DNA of 64,000 nucleotides, taken from positions 1,740,680 through 1,804,679 of the forward strand of contig OZ037767.1 of assembly GCA_964035545.1 (NCBI GenBank), given 5' to 3'. Every line of letters starts with the position of its first letter. Positions within the stretch are counted from its first letter, which is position 1. Position numbers and translations under genes: made by a program. This DNA is from Bugula neritina. Its lineage: Eukaryota > Bryozoa > Gymnolaemata > Cheilostomatida > Bugulidae. Below, piece by piece: positions 14,126 to 25,783 of this stretch. The notes beneath the pieces are model-generated. The model was not told the origin of the DNA, did not search any database, and saw nothing but the letters and a program-made list of their open reading frames with translations.

Positions 14126-17100
14126 TCACCTCCGTATGTGAGATATTTCTATGCTAGCCATTTCTGTTGGTAAAACTGGCGCCTTTTTCAATTTCACAGT
14201 TTCGCGATAAAGTGCAATAATTCTGTTAAGATCTAGGGCTAGGACTAAGACATTCTTAGCAGCAAAGAAATAACTGCTGTAACCTGTGACATTGTACTTC
14301 ATTATGCACACAAGTCGGAAGGTTAGGAAGGGGGCATCGTCAAGAAATAAGAGTGTCACCAGAGACCAAATCTCAGTCTGGAAACAAGAGCAACCCTTGA
14401 CAGTTTTCTTTGCTGTTGCCGTGGATACGACGGCAAACTACAAATACACATATTTATGAGACACATACAACAGGGAGTGTGCATCAATCAGTGTAAGTAA
14501 TGTTGAATATACAATGAATATGTTATAAAGTAATCAATAATTCCAGGTTCGAGTGCAAGACCCATATTATTCTTTATAGCACATTGACACCTATATGATG
14601 CTGTATGACAATTGTATTGGATTGGCATAATGTGTGTGTGAGTGTGTGTGTGTGTGCGAGTGTGTGTGTTATCATGTGAACTACAAAAAAATAGGTGAAA
14701 TGAATACATCTGTCTATTTATTGCACAATAATACTAAACTTCTATATATATATTCCAACATGCTAGTTATATTATATATTTTATAAGAGCATGGATTACC
14801 TGCACGAGAGAGCAAGTCCAAAGTATGAGTATAACAGTGACTAGAAGCGGGTCAGTTCTAACTCTGTCTTCCTTCATCAGCTCAAACAGTTCGAGAATAT
14901 CAGCAGATATGGCTATGTTTACCAGCAGCAGCTGTGCCTTCTGGTCTCTAGAAATAGATGTGTATTCTTCTTTGAATGTTGTACTTAAATGAAGAAATAT
15001 AATGAATTGCAGATTATAACTACATTAATAAGTTCATTGTCTGGGCAGATCTTACTGAAACAAACCGGTAAATAAACCAAACATTATATGATATTATTAT
15101 ATAGTTTTATGATATATAAATAAATTGTTTATTTATTAAAAATAGAGTAAATAATGAAAAAATACTGAACTAGATTTTATCCAGTCAAACCATGGCTTAT
15201 AAACTGTTGAGAGTATTACTAAAAGTGCTAACTCTATGCCTAGCTTGCTATGTAGGTTTTACGTATTACCTGGACAGGTGTTGTCCCCTTGGCAGCAACC
15301 ACCTGCCCACTATCATCATCAGCAGTAAGGTCTGTTCCATCAGCGTGACACATTGCCCATGGTTACACAGGCAGTATTGCTCTACTTGGTTCGACTACAA
15401 CACAGGTGGGGATAACTTGTAATTAATAACATGATTATTGCTTTGCTGAAAGTTTAAATAGAATGTAATAAAGAAAGTTAATTTATAGATAAAGGAGTTA
15501 TCTTCTTAAGATATAACTGATCTTGGCTAATACTGAAGATACTGCATAGACATGAAATAAAAGCATTACTCATACTGCCTACACTCATACTGAAAGCATT
15601 ACGCATGAACAAAATTGCACAAATAATGTAGTTTAAAGTAAAATTAAAATGTCTTTAAAATAATCTTTTACTGTAATAAAATATATGTCATAGTTATTAA
15701 AAATAGTTATAAATTTTAAGCGCAGAATAAAAATTACCAACTTATATTTTTCCTATATAAAACATATTCCAGAAAACGTTATGAAGTTTTGGGAATTAAT
15801 TTACAACCCTGTATATATAAACTGGTCCCAAATAGGAGTTAGTAAACATACCACAGTGTTCTCTGCATTAGCGAATAATTGGGAGAAGTTAAACTTTGTA
15901 TTTGTACAAGCTTGCTCTTCGACTTGCAGAGATACAGCGGCAGCAGCAGCATGATTCGAAGAGTTGGTGTATGGACCAAGGGATGGTGGAGTAACAGGAA
16001 TTGTCATCTCTTTTCTGGCAGCAGCAGTTGTCCTCTCTTTCCTGGCGGCAGCACTGACAGGCCCAATAATGGTAGACTTAGTTACAGGCCAGGACAAATT
16101 TGTTGGTGCTTGCTTATCAGGTAGTTGTGTTGTTTGGTGAGAGGAATTATTGGTGCTCAGGCTAAGGTGAGAAATAGTAGTTCTGGGGCTAGAAAAATTA
16201 TGAATTGTCGAGTTAGGTTGGGTGCTAAGAAACTTCAATGGTTGGAGAGAACTAAGGCTAGAGTTGAAGGGGTAGGTGGGGGTAACTTCAGTCTGTACAC
16301 TTGAGTTAGAAAAAATGGTGGAAGTAAAATTAGCCAGTGTACCTGAAGTAAAGTAATGATTGGTTGTGAAATTAATTTGTGTACTACTCCAGTTAGAGAA
16401 AGCAGGAATAGTAAAATTAGCCTGTGTACCTGGAGTAAAAGAATGAGTGGATGAGAAGCTAGTTTGTGTACTACTTGAGTTAGAAAAGACATTAGAAGTA
16501 AAATTAGCCTGTGTACTTGGAGTATAGTAATGATTTGTTGTGAAGTTGACTTGTGTACTACTCAAGTTAGAAAATGGGGTAGCCTGGGTGCTAAGACTTG
16601 AAGAAGCTGTAGAATGCTGTATAGTATAAGAGGTTAATGAAGGCTGAGTAATCATTGGTGGGTAGGTGAAAGGGGGAGGAGCTTGTGACAGGAAGGGCTC
16701 AGTGGGAGTCATGTTGAGCCGCACTGCCAACTCCCGGTACTCCATCAGCCAGATGGAGGGCACAGCGCAGAGCTGATATATAGCAATGCATGGCGTGAAC
16801 CTGCAACAAACAGTAATATCTAGTTGCCCTGATTTTAATAAGAACTACAAGCAAACACCACTGCCATATATTCTCTAGATAGTGTATAGCAAAACAGTAG
16901 ATCGTGTAATTGAGACCAGTGATCCAAGTCTAGAGAGAATTGACTACTTTATTATTTCTAGAAATAAAAGCACAAGTTATAAACTTAAAAAAATTAAGCA
17001 TGTGAGGCAGAAAAGCTGATTATTTTTAAGCTAATCAAGTGAATGATAACAATAGCTACCATATAATTTTGTCTTATTTAACATTTCATGGAGCTTTATT

Positions 17101-19177
17101 AACAGCTTTATGTGTCCAACCATTCACCATTTTATCACTAATTTCACAGACGCTATTGAATGTAGTGGGATATTGTGGTGAGGGTTCCCCCTAAGTTTAA
17201 GGACCCCCCCCCCAGTAAATATGGTGGGGACCCCTTCAGACCCGCTTTGACCACTGATAGAAATTGTTTTTTAGAGTTGGCTATATACTGTATACTAGAA
17301 TTCCTAGCAATAAACAATATACCAATATATAAGCCATGCAATGATATCTAATTTACAAGTTAGAGCTCATAGTATCCAGCTTTATATCTCATCTAATCAA
17401 TAATATAATAATATAATCTAATAATATATTGCGTGCAGTCTGAAATATATCATTTATACAAATATAGCAATATTGTTTACACATCTAGCTACTCAGTCAT
17501 AGCACACACAAGCTGCTATCTCCATATTAATTTCCTTTTCATTATGTTATGCAACATAGCTCAGAGGAATTCAATTCAGTATAAAAATTTACTGAAATTT
17601 GACGTTCTGGGAATTGATACAAACAACAATACAAAACCTTTATGTATCAGTTGAAAAGCATTTCCTAAAAGCTGGAGAATGTTAATAAAGTGAAGATGAA
17701 TTCAGGGTGGGTCTGAAATGTTTTTTATTGCTTTAGCCTTTAGCAATTCAATTTATTTTTAGATATAATATTAATAAAATTGGGACATATATACATTATA
17801 TACAATCAAGTGATTTACTTGATTAGTGCGTATTTTATCCCATATAACATTTTATGCAGAAAAAGATTAAACCATTAATAGTAAAATGTTTAATGCTACA
17901 AGTTGGCTTCTTTAATTTAATAATATCATATTATGTTATATGTTACACATATATATATATAATTATGTATTATTATATAATAATATATCCTATCATATGG
18001 CATAAAACTTAATTTAAAAAATTTATATGTACTTTCTTGATATAGGCACATATTTTTTCAAAACACCGTAACTATAAAAAAGGAAAGACAACAAGTTGTA
18101 GTCAAGAAACATAGCCTGGGAACCATGGAGTTACTCACCATTTCCACTCAACATTCTTCCGAATCTTCAATGTGAGGTAAGACTCAACTATGAGCAGTGA
18201 TATGGGGACAATTAGCACGTAGATGAAGGGTCTGTGGATACTCGACACCGCAATGAAGATGCAAATGATGGAGTGTATAATAAATAGAACTCGGGCTAAA
18301 AGACTTCCTATTAATTGCGTCGAAGTCCTAAAACATTTCTACAAAAAAGAAACAAGCAACTAAATTAAAAGGTAAAAAGTAGAAAATCAGCAACCATTTA
18401 GTCATATTTAATTCATTTCTCAAAATGGCTGTTTTAAAATTTACATTATATTATATATAATTTGTATGCTATTTTTAATTTTTATGTTGAAGCACTAAAT
18501 GTGTGGTTGTTATGCTAATTACTGCTTAAAATATTTATCTTAAGATTTTATATGCAGATATAATTTCTAGATCTTCTTAGGACTCTCTAGAATTCTGTGG
18601 AACTCACATAGAACTTAGAAAACTCTAAAAAGTTTACAGACTTTCTAAATTATAAATAATATATGCCTACATTTAAGGAATTAAGAGAGTAGCCATAGGT
18701 CTAGGGGTTAGAGCGTTTGACTTAGTAAACACGGAGTCATAGGTTTGAACCCCAGACAAAGGCCTTTGGTGATGTTAAGAAAAGCATTCAGTCATAATTG
18801 CTCCTGTGCCTCATTTAAATAAGTCCTTAGCATGATTTAACAAAAACCCCTTCCATCAGGGGTTTTTCTCACAGGGATAGTGACTATAAACTTGTGTGAG
18901 TTTTTTATTTACTAAGGAGCTACAAATCTTTGTAGACTAATTTAAACAAATTTCTTCTCATTCCAACCTTTACTACTCGAAACTTTCGAGCTACGGATGC
19001 TTTCACACTCTTCTTAGCCTGGTTCTTGTCAGCCAATAGCCCCACATCTGAAGTACATGTCGGGCTTGTCTCCATACTTTCAGTTCTATTCTCTTTCTTC
19101 TTCGCGTCCAAAAACATGCAATGTTCTTCCTTTGCGCAATTTTCTGTCCGATCACAACTAAGCGCGTCATCCACCAT
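14126..19177 (-). CDS. TMEM26-family membrane protein, copy B, with mucin-like loop
   Basis: Six exons in transcription order: 19177-18977, 18338-18139, 16800-15852, 15394-15270, 14947-14800, 14437-14126; 1935 nt, 644 residues. Intron phases match copy A at every junction, and family blocks match: LLARVLFIIHS, VESYLTLKIRKNVEWKW, AVPSIWLMEYRE, MMIVGRWLLPR, DQKAQLLLVNIAISADILEL, DDAPFLTFRLVCIM, YFFAAKNVLVLALDLNRIIAL. The difference is exon 3 (949 nt against 172 nt in copy A). It inserts about 280 residues rich in Ser, Thr, Asn and Gln after TM3, with numerous N-x-S/T sequons (NFT, NSS, NLS) and about three 29-residue internal repeats built on STQxNFT and TQANFT. This looks like a glycosylated extracellular loop; that orientation is inferred. 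Exon 1 encodes a Cys- and Lys-rich tail; its donor (CGA|GTAGTA) is my best choice, with GTAAAG|GTTGGA as the alternative in the same phase. Core family call is firm, the N-terminus less so. Confidence 0.87.
14635..14672. repeat. (GT)n-rich microsatellite
   Basis: GT run interrupted by GA, in intron 5 of TMEM26-B. Confidence 0.9.
18690..18910 (+). mobile_element. tRNA-derived SINE, copy 1
   Basis: The head resembles a tRNA gene with pol III boxes: A-box-like TAGGGGTTAGAGCG and B-box-like GGTTTGAACCC about 45 bp later. It is followed by AAGAAAAGCATTC and GCTCCTGTG, then CCATCAG and ACAGGGATAGTGACT. The same order of blocks occurs at 27315-27510, so this is an interspersed family and not a functional tRNA gene. 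It lies in intron 1 of TMEM26-B, in opposite orientation to the gene. Confidence 0.8.
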
Positions 19178-19344
19178 GACTTTGTCATGCGTTACCTGGC
19201 AATGCTGGGTACAAGTTGATACATTCAGAGCTGAAATCACAGATAAGTGTGTTCGAGTGCAGCTGGATCAATGAATGTAAGTGCCTTAGTTGAACTTAAA
19301 GAATGATTAAAGATGGTAATTCTGAGATGCACATCCTGCTCTTT

Positions 19345-19375
19345 ACATCAGCCAATCAGCAACCGCCGTGTGTTC
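19345..19375 (-). promoter_or_regulatory. CCAAT box upstream of TMEM26-B
   Basis: The plus strand reads CAGCCAATCAGCAACCGCC, an inverted CCAAT element about 175 bp upstream of the TMEM26-B start codon. A role is inferred from position only. Confidence 0.35.
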
Positions 19376-19668
19376 TGAGTGAAGCAGACGAAGTTTTCAC
19401 TGACTAGTCATAAACAATGACTGAATTGGCTACTTGTTATTTCATATTGGAGTAGCTAAGCTATTTTCAACAATTAAAGTTAAAGTCAGTAATTTAATCT
19501 AATAACTCATGAAAAACATAAAATATAATATTTAGTCCTTTCGGTCACACTATAACATTTAAATTTATAGCAGCACACTATATGTATTGATTTTACATCT
19601 ATCTTAGCTTATAGCAATTATACCCTAAGTTTATTGAATTTTAAAGAAATATTTTGCATAATTTGTTT

Positions 19669-19866
19669 TCAGCCTTGATAGTTAATATTTATATAGTTTT
19701 CATTTTGTAGAATTTTACAAGCCATGGGGTGTCCTTCAGAAGTCCTGGCCAAGAAGTCATTCAATTCTTCTGCTGCAACATATTCTTGGCAATAACCTCC
19801 CTTGACCTTCATAAACTGGTGCCCTTGACCTTCATAAACTTGTGATGTAAAAGCTCTCAGTCCACA
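19669..19866 (-). pseudogene. Unrecognised coding-like fragment with 23-bp duplication
   Basis: A 65-codon open stretch ends in TGA at 19671-19669 and opens after a TAA at 19869-19867. Its composition looks protein-like, for example the segment YVAAEELNDFLARTSEGHP. It has no ATG near its start. A 23-bp tandem duplication repeats TTTATGAAGGTCAAGGG twice near its upstream end. I do not recognise a family. It could be a decayed transposon or gene remnant, an isolated exon, or chance. Confidence 0.3.
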
Positions 19867-21047
19867 TTATTTTCTATAATGCTAAGATCAAAGAATGTAT
19901 AAAAATGCCACCAAAACATGCAGTCATTTGTAAGATTGAAAGTTCATTTTTTTCTACCAGCATTTGTGTTCACAAGTCAATAACAAAATATCTCGTAAAC
20001 ACTTTTTTGTAGTTTGTGGAATCTTTGCCTTTCTTTCAAATGGGCAACCATCTTATAACTCTGGTAATACAGAATAATGTGTCAAGTAAGCTGCATTAAA
20101 CCATATACAGTGATATGTTCAAACTGCTGATAAAATATCTATTAATGAGAAATAAAAGATTTACAAATGCATCAAAATTTGATCATTTTAACGATTAATG
20201 TAGGATGCAATTTAAAAGTGCTTTAGTTACAATTAGAATGTATTACAATATATGTGAAGATATATTAGTACAATGTGCAATGATGTTACTGGTTGTTCAC
20301 AACACCTTATACATCCTTTGCCAATGTGCTTAGCTTAAGCTTTTAATATCTGATTGAAAACCAGAGCTTGTAGCAAATCAGCTTCATCTCAAGATTAGAC
20401 TAAACAATCATCACTACTATTTTTGTAAAACAAAGGCTATAATGCAGTGAAACACAATCTGGCAGCGCACTATGTTGAAAATGCTCCATTTTATCATAGC
20501 TACACACCAAGACACTAACGATTTCCCTAGCCTTTGTCACAGTCTTAGAGTCTATACTGTACTGCAAACATAACTTAATACTTCAGCATCCAGTAAAGTC
20601 TACTGCATACAGTTTACTTGCACCGTTAGAACAGCTGTTACAAAGTTACTTTATTACAAAAAAGAATAATATTTACATTGTTTACATATATACAGACATA
20701 TTATACACACATGGCACAATACATTATGAAAACATTGAAAGGAGTTGTCTGATATTCTTGTTACAGAGTTCTTATAAATGGGCATTGAAAGTGGTAGATA
20801 ATACCACCTTTCTCACAAGGAATTGTCCACACAATCCCTTCTTGTATGTAACTAAGTGAAAGTGTTAAGAAGCCTGAAGCAGTGGCATTATGTTAATGGC
20901 TCCACACAACAAGTTAACTTGGTTAGCTGGCACCAGCCATGCTTATTTCAAAGTCCGTCATATGATCCGTCACCCTGCCATGGCATCCATTAGAGTCCAC
21001 AGACTAGAGAAATGAAACAAAGTTTCTATGAAGAGTTATCTCCCCAA

Positions 21048-24000
21048 CTACCTCCGCGCTATCTTCTCTTTATACTGAGCAACTTTCTTCTCATCCCTCG
21101 ACTTGTCAGCACTAACTTGCGGCAGCATTGACGAGTCCACTTTATACCTGAATGTATAGTAATATATAAACATGATATTATGTAATAGGAAATACCTGAA
21201 TGTATAGTAATATATAAACATGATGTTGTGTAATAGGAAATACCTGAATATATAGTAATATATAAACATGATATTATGTAATAGGAAATACCTGAATATA
21301 TAGTAATATATAAACATGATAATGTGTAATAGGAAATACCTGAATATATAGTAATATATAAGCATGATATTATGTAATAGGAAATACCTGAATATATAGT
21401 AATATATAAGCATGATATTATGTAATAGGAAATACCTGAATATATAGTAATATATAAACATGATATTATGTACTGTAATAGGAAATACCTGAATATATAG
21501 TAATATATAAGCATGATATTATGTAATAGGAAATACCTGAATATATAGTAATATATAAACATGATATTATGTAATAGGAAATACCTGAATATATAGTAAT
21601 ATATAAGCATGATAATGTGTAATAGGAAATACCTGAATATATAGTAATATATAAGCATGATATTATGTAATAGGAAATACCTGAATATATAGTAATATAT
21701 AAACATGATATTATGTAATAGGAAATACCTGAATATATAGTAATATATAAACATGATAATGTGTAATAGGAAATACCTGAATATATAGTAATATATAAGC
21801 ATGATATTATGTAATAGGAAATACCTGAATATATAGTAATATATAAGCATGATAATATGTAATAGGAAATACCTGAATATATAGTAATATATAAGCATGA
21901 TATATCAATATAATTTGTAACAGGAACTAAAAGAGGGAAACAAGTTTTGAGAGAAACAAATGATATAAACACTGAAATATATTTCTTTTATTCAGCTCAG
22001 CGGTATAAACTGCAATAGCAATATCTTGTAGAGATTGTAGAAGTATAGATTGTAGAAGTGTAGTGTAGAAGTGTAGATTGTAGAAGTGTAGTGTAGAAGT
22101 ATAGATTGTAGAGGTATAGATTGTAGAAGTGTAGAGTAGAAGACTAGAAGTATAGATTGTAGAAGTGTAGTATAGAAGTATAGATTGTAAAAGTGTAGAG
22201 TATAAGTATAGATTGTAGAAGTGTAGTGTAGAAGTGTAGATTGTAGAAGTGTAGTGTAGAAGTGTAGTGTAGAAGTATAGATTGTAGAAGTATAGAGTAG
22301 AAGTATAGAAGTGTAGAGAAGAACACAAGTCACCTGTCGTGCTGGACAAAGTTGACAGCCATATTGGTTGGTACAAAGTGGGAGACGTCTTCTTTCTTCT
22401 TCATTCTTTCTATCATCAGCTTCTGCTTGGCTTCTTCAGTGGCTTCAATATTTCTGATTTTGGCTCTGCAATACAGTATACACGTTACATGAAGAGATGC
22501 TATGTGAATACACTAATGTGCTCACACAGTATACGTGTTAAGCTACACTGCGTGGAGAGAAAGTAAAATAATAAATAGTTTATTCAAAAACAAACTGCTA
22601 TTTAATTACTGTTTGTATCATCTAGACAAATGAGGAGTTTTACTCCCTATTTCATTGCAAACTATCACAGCTACAGCATTGTGTAGCCACACACTAAGAA
22701 ACTGTAGCCACATGAGTACAGCAGTACTTACGCGATGCCAAGGTCAACCTCAGGAATGCCAGACAGCATCTGATTGGACAGCATATCCTCTGTTTTAGTG
22801 ATGGATGACTCAACCCTGAGATTGTCCGGAAGCTGATATAGGACAGATTCCGGGTCATTCGCTCTGAAAGAATATTCTGGAAGTCAGAGAGAATTTTTCC
22901 CCTTTCACACGTTTAAAAAATGCAAATGATTACAGCAGACGAGAGTGTCTCCCCTTTAATGAGGCAAATGCTAAAAAATGATAAACAATTACGAGGCAAT
23001 TAGAAACTGTGAACTTACTTGGAGTTGTCTGCCTTCTCATCAACAAGTATTCCCTTACGTCTAGCTATTTCCTGATCTACAAACTTCTGCCTGTAAAATA
23101 CAGAAAGATTTTTAATGCTGCCATATTATTGGCTGAAATTTTATTTCATGACTATTCAGTTGGAGCTCAAAAACACAACCATTACTACTTGAAGCCCACA
23201 TAGACATCAGTTTTTTATAATACGTTGATTCATCGTGAAACTGTCACAGCTCTAATAGATACGCAGCCGTTTCAGAGTACTTTTACTACTTTTTCTTAGT
23301 CTAGACTATTTAAAGGACCCTATGCAGTAGATCTGTATTTAAAGGACCCTATGCAGTAGATCTGTATTTACAAGATGCAATTTGTCATCAACACAGCTCT
23401 AGTGTAGAAAGAGAATATTGCTACAGCCCTACTTTAATAGCCGAGTATCATGACAGCCGTATCACAGCTTACATTTCTGCATCCTCATCTCTAGTGTTGG
23501 TCTCAGCAGCAAATGCTGTCCCAATTGCCTCCTCAGAGGACAGCCTTTTATCTCTTCTTTTAGACTTCATGTCTATAAACCCTCCAGTCTTTATCTTGAA
23601 CGGGTCGGCATCTTCAGTCACCTCATCAGCAATGCTTGAAACTATTTTACCTGCAATAGAATCAAATTTTAAACAAGTAGGAAAACAATTTTACAAAAAC
23701 CATAGCTTTAGTCCCTGGCTTTACCCATAAAAAAACTTAACAAATGATCTTATCTTTTATGCATTTATATTGTTTTTAGCTTTGAACTAAATGATAGTAG
23801 TAACAGTGGATATAAGAGGTAAATATGTTACTTACCTGTAGCTAAACCTGCCAAACTGACACCTTTTGGTCTCTTTCTCAGCTTCTGTAATTCTTTAAGG
23901 TCATCAACATTTCTAAAAATGTTATATGAAATCATGTGGCAATGTGGCAAATAAAATAGTTAGTTATTATCGCAATCAAATGATACATATATCAATTTTA

Positions 24001-24270
24001 AAAGCAGGCAATAAAGCAGGCAATATACTCTTATATCTTACTAACATAGTCATGCTTATACTGAACCTATAACTTATAAGTTATAACTATAAGTATAAGT
24101 ATAATATGTATGTCAGAGGTGCATAGCAAATTGAGAATAATAAAGATTGTATCAACATACGATGTTGCAATTGTGGCATCATCTGAATCACTGTCAACTT
24201 CATCTGAGTCTTTTCGTTTTCTAACACTTCTTGGCTTTTTAAATTTCTTTATAGCAGGGCCATCAGACAT
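21048..24270 (-). CDS. C9orf78: C9orf78/TLS1 homologue, spliceosome-associated nuclear protein
   Basis: Seven exons in transcription order: 24270-24161, 23912-23836, 23650-23473, 23090-23019, 22863-22732, 22465-22334, 21147-21048; 801 nt, 266 residues (human 289). All junction phases agree. The start MSDGPAIKKFKKPRSVRKR is basic and followed by an acidic Ser-Asp stretch. Conserved blocks: LQKLRKRPKGVS, DPFKIKTGGFIDMK, TAFAAETNTRDEDAEM, MLSNQMLSGIPEVDLGI and FVPTNMAVNFVQHDR. The human protein (HCA59) associates with the spliceosome helicase Brr2/SNRNP200 and affects 3' splice site choice; yeast Tls1 acts in telomere silencing and splicing. The C-terminal exon is short and lysine/arginine-rich, and shorter than in human. 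Intron 6 (21148-22333) holds two tandem arrays, one containing copies of the exon 7 acceptor. An AG-terminated intron adjoins every exon, and the ATG is preceded by AAAG. Confidence 0.94.
21148..21902. repeat. 48-bp minisatellite carrying the exon 7 splice acceptor
   Basis: About 16 copies of a 48-bp AT-rich unit with few substitutions; one 5-bp insertion occurs near 21472. On the transcribed strand each unit ends in TATTACTATATATTCAG|GTA, while the authentic acceptor of C9orf78 exon 7 reads TATTACTATACATTCAG|GTA. The array directly abuts exon 7. Because 48 is divisible by three, long reading frames run through the array, giving repeated 16-residue units; these are not independent genes. Confidence 0.95.
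22020..22322. repeat. GTAGAAGT-rich degenerate minisatellite
   Basis: Irregular tandem array built from TAGATTGTAGAAGTG and TAGTGTAGAAG variants, starting about a dozen bases after the donor of C9orf78 exon 6 in intron 6. Confidence 0.9.
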
Positions 24271-25491
24271 CTTTAATTTTTACTAGTGTCTTAGTTTGAA
24301 TTTCAACTTGAACTAGAATTAAAATTAAGTCAATAATTTTAAATGATTACTATATTATTATTTGTATATTATTATTATCATCAATATGAATATTACAATT
24401 ATATCAAATTTATTATTAAACATAAATAAAATATTAATTATAATTTTAGCTTCAAGTTCAACCTTCACAATGAATCTTCAAGTTCAAGAAGCTAAGACAG
24501 TAACTCACCAACAGTGAGACTAAGTTAAAGTGTAACTGTAAGACTAACAGTAACTGTAAGACTAACAGTAACAGTAACTGACTAAGTGAAGTCTAAGAGT
24601 AAGACTAAGAGTCAATCAGACTGAATTAAAATAGTCGTAGAAACTGAAAATGAAAAAGAGCTTCTATTTTATAATTTTAACTTTTTGCGGTCTACTAAAT
24701 AAAGTATATGTTTAACCATACCGTTAGCTGTAAAAACAATCTCTTTTAAACTTTGAGTTAGTTACTGTTACACTTGATCAAGGAATAATTATCATTATTC
24801 ATGATGGTAATCTCAAATAAGTCGCAGGCCTACACACCGGAAATTGGTTTAAGTTCGATAAGTGGCAATAATGTAATAAAAAAGGCGTGCATGCAGGGCT
24901 TAGTTGGCAACAGTTTTCCTGAGATTACAACTCCTTATGAAAATAGACTGACGGAGGATATCAAATATAGCGATGCCAGTCACATTTTTCATGGATGACC
25001 AACATTACTATAAATTACGCCATAAATTGTGAGCTCAAGTGTCCATAAATACATATTTTTGTTTTCATTGAACACAGGATGTAAATTTTAGTCAGAGCCA
25101 TCAACATTGCAATGTTAGGTCCATTGTACATGCCTTTTTAGTTGTCATTATGAGCTGATACAAAAATAAGATTAGAAAATATATTTATTATTATTCCCTT
25201 GATAACTTATAAAAGGTAAGATTTCTTTTAAATGCAGAAAATAAAATTGCAGCTGCATTAGAAGAAGTAAACCATATCCAATATTTAATTGAATAAGCAA
25301 AATTTTGAACAAGCTGTGAACAGAGAAGACAACTACAGTGACACTGCTATACAATGCAAGATGTTATTATAATCATAAACACACTTCAAAATACAAGTAA
25401 TTATTACACCAAATTATATTTATTGGATAAATATAACACTTGATAATACAAATGCATCCATCTATATTTACAAAACTATATATCATCAATC
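24271..25491. other. Intergenic region between C9orf78 homologue and FCF1
   Basis: Holds the 5' flank of the C9orf78-type gene, including a tandem CTAACAGTAACTGTAAGA-type repeat at about 24520-24600, and the 3' flank of FCF1. A plus-strand TTTATT near 25420 is a candidate FCF1 poly(A) signal read on the minus strand, about 70 bp past the stop. A 65-codon plus-strand frame at 24801-24998 was not recognised as a gene. Confidence 0.55.
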
Positions 25492-25751
25492 TTATACTTT
25501 TGGAGCCCCAAACGCATCAGGCATTCTTTCTATCGTATATCTGCAAAGAAGAAAATTACAACTCAACGTGTACCTTCTTTATCACAGATTGAAGCTGAAG
25601 CGTCATAATGACTAGAAAAATATGTAATACCTAGTAGTAATAGCAGTAATAGTAGTAGTTGTGGTAGTACTGGTAGTAGTAGTAGCAGCAGCAGCAGTAG
25701 CAGCAGTAGTAGTAGCAGTAGTAGTAGTAGAGTAGTAGTAGTAGTAGTACC

Positions 25752-25783
<32 letters not shown>

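Larger units (their letters stand above)
19178..21047. other. Intergenic region between TMEM26-B and the C9orf78 homologue
   Basis: Contains the 5' flank of TMEM26-B on the left and the 3' flank of the C9orf78-type gene on the right. Apart from the coding-like fragment at 19669-19866, I see no recognisable gene. Confidence 0.6.

Noticed and set aside
15879-16492. Plus- and minus-strand frames overlapping the large TMEM26-B exon
   Set aside because: Shadows of the Ser/Thr-rich exon in other frames.
19870-19990. Minus-strand stretch reading CMFWWHFYTFFDLSII, similar by eye to the C-terminus of piggyBac transposases
   Set aside because: Very short, stops on both sides, spacing of the Asp off by one residue, and no other transposase motif or terminal repeats nearby.
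21059-22376. Long minus-strand frames of Ile/Tyr/Phe and Tyr/Thr/Ser/Leu repeats
   Set aside because: Produced by the two intronic minisatellites; only the portion contiguous with exon 7 is discussed as possible alternative coding.
24801-24998. 65-codon plus-strand frame with ordinary-looking composition
   Set aside because: No recognisable family, no supported splice partners, and isolated between two minus-strand genes.
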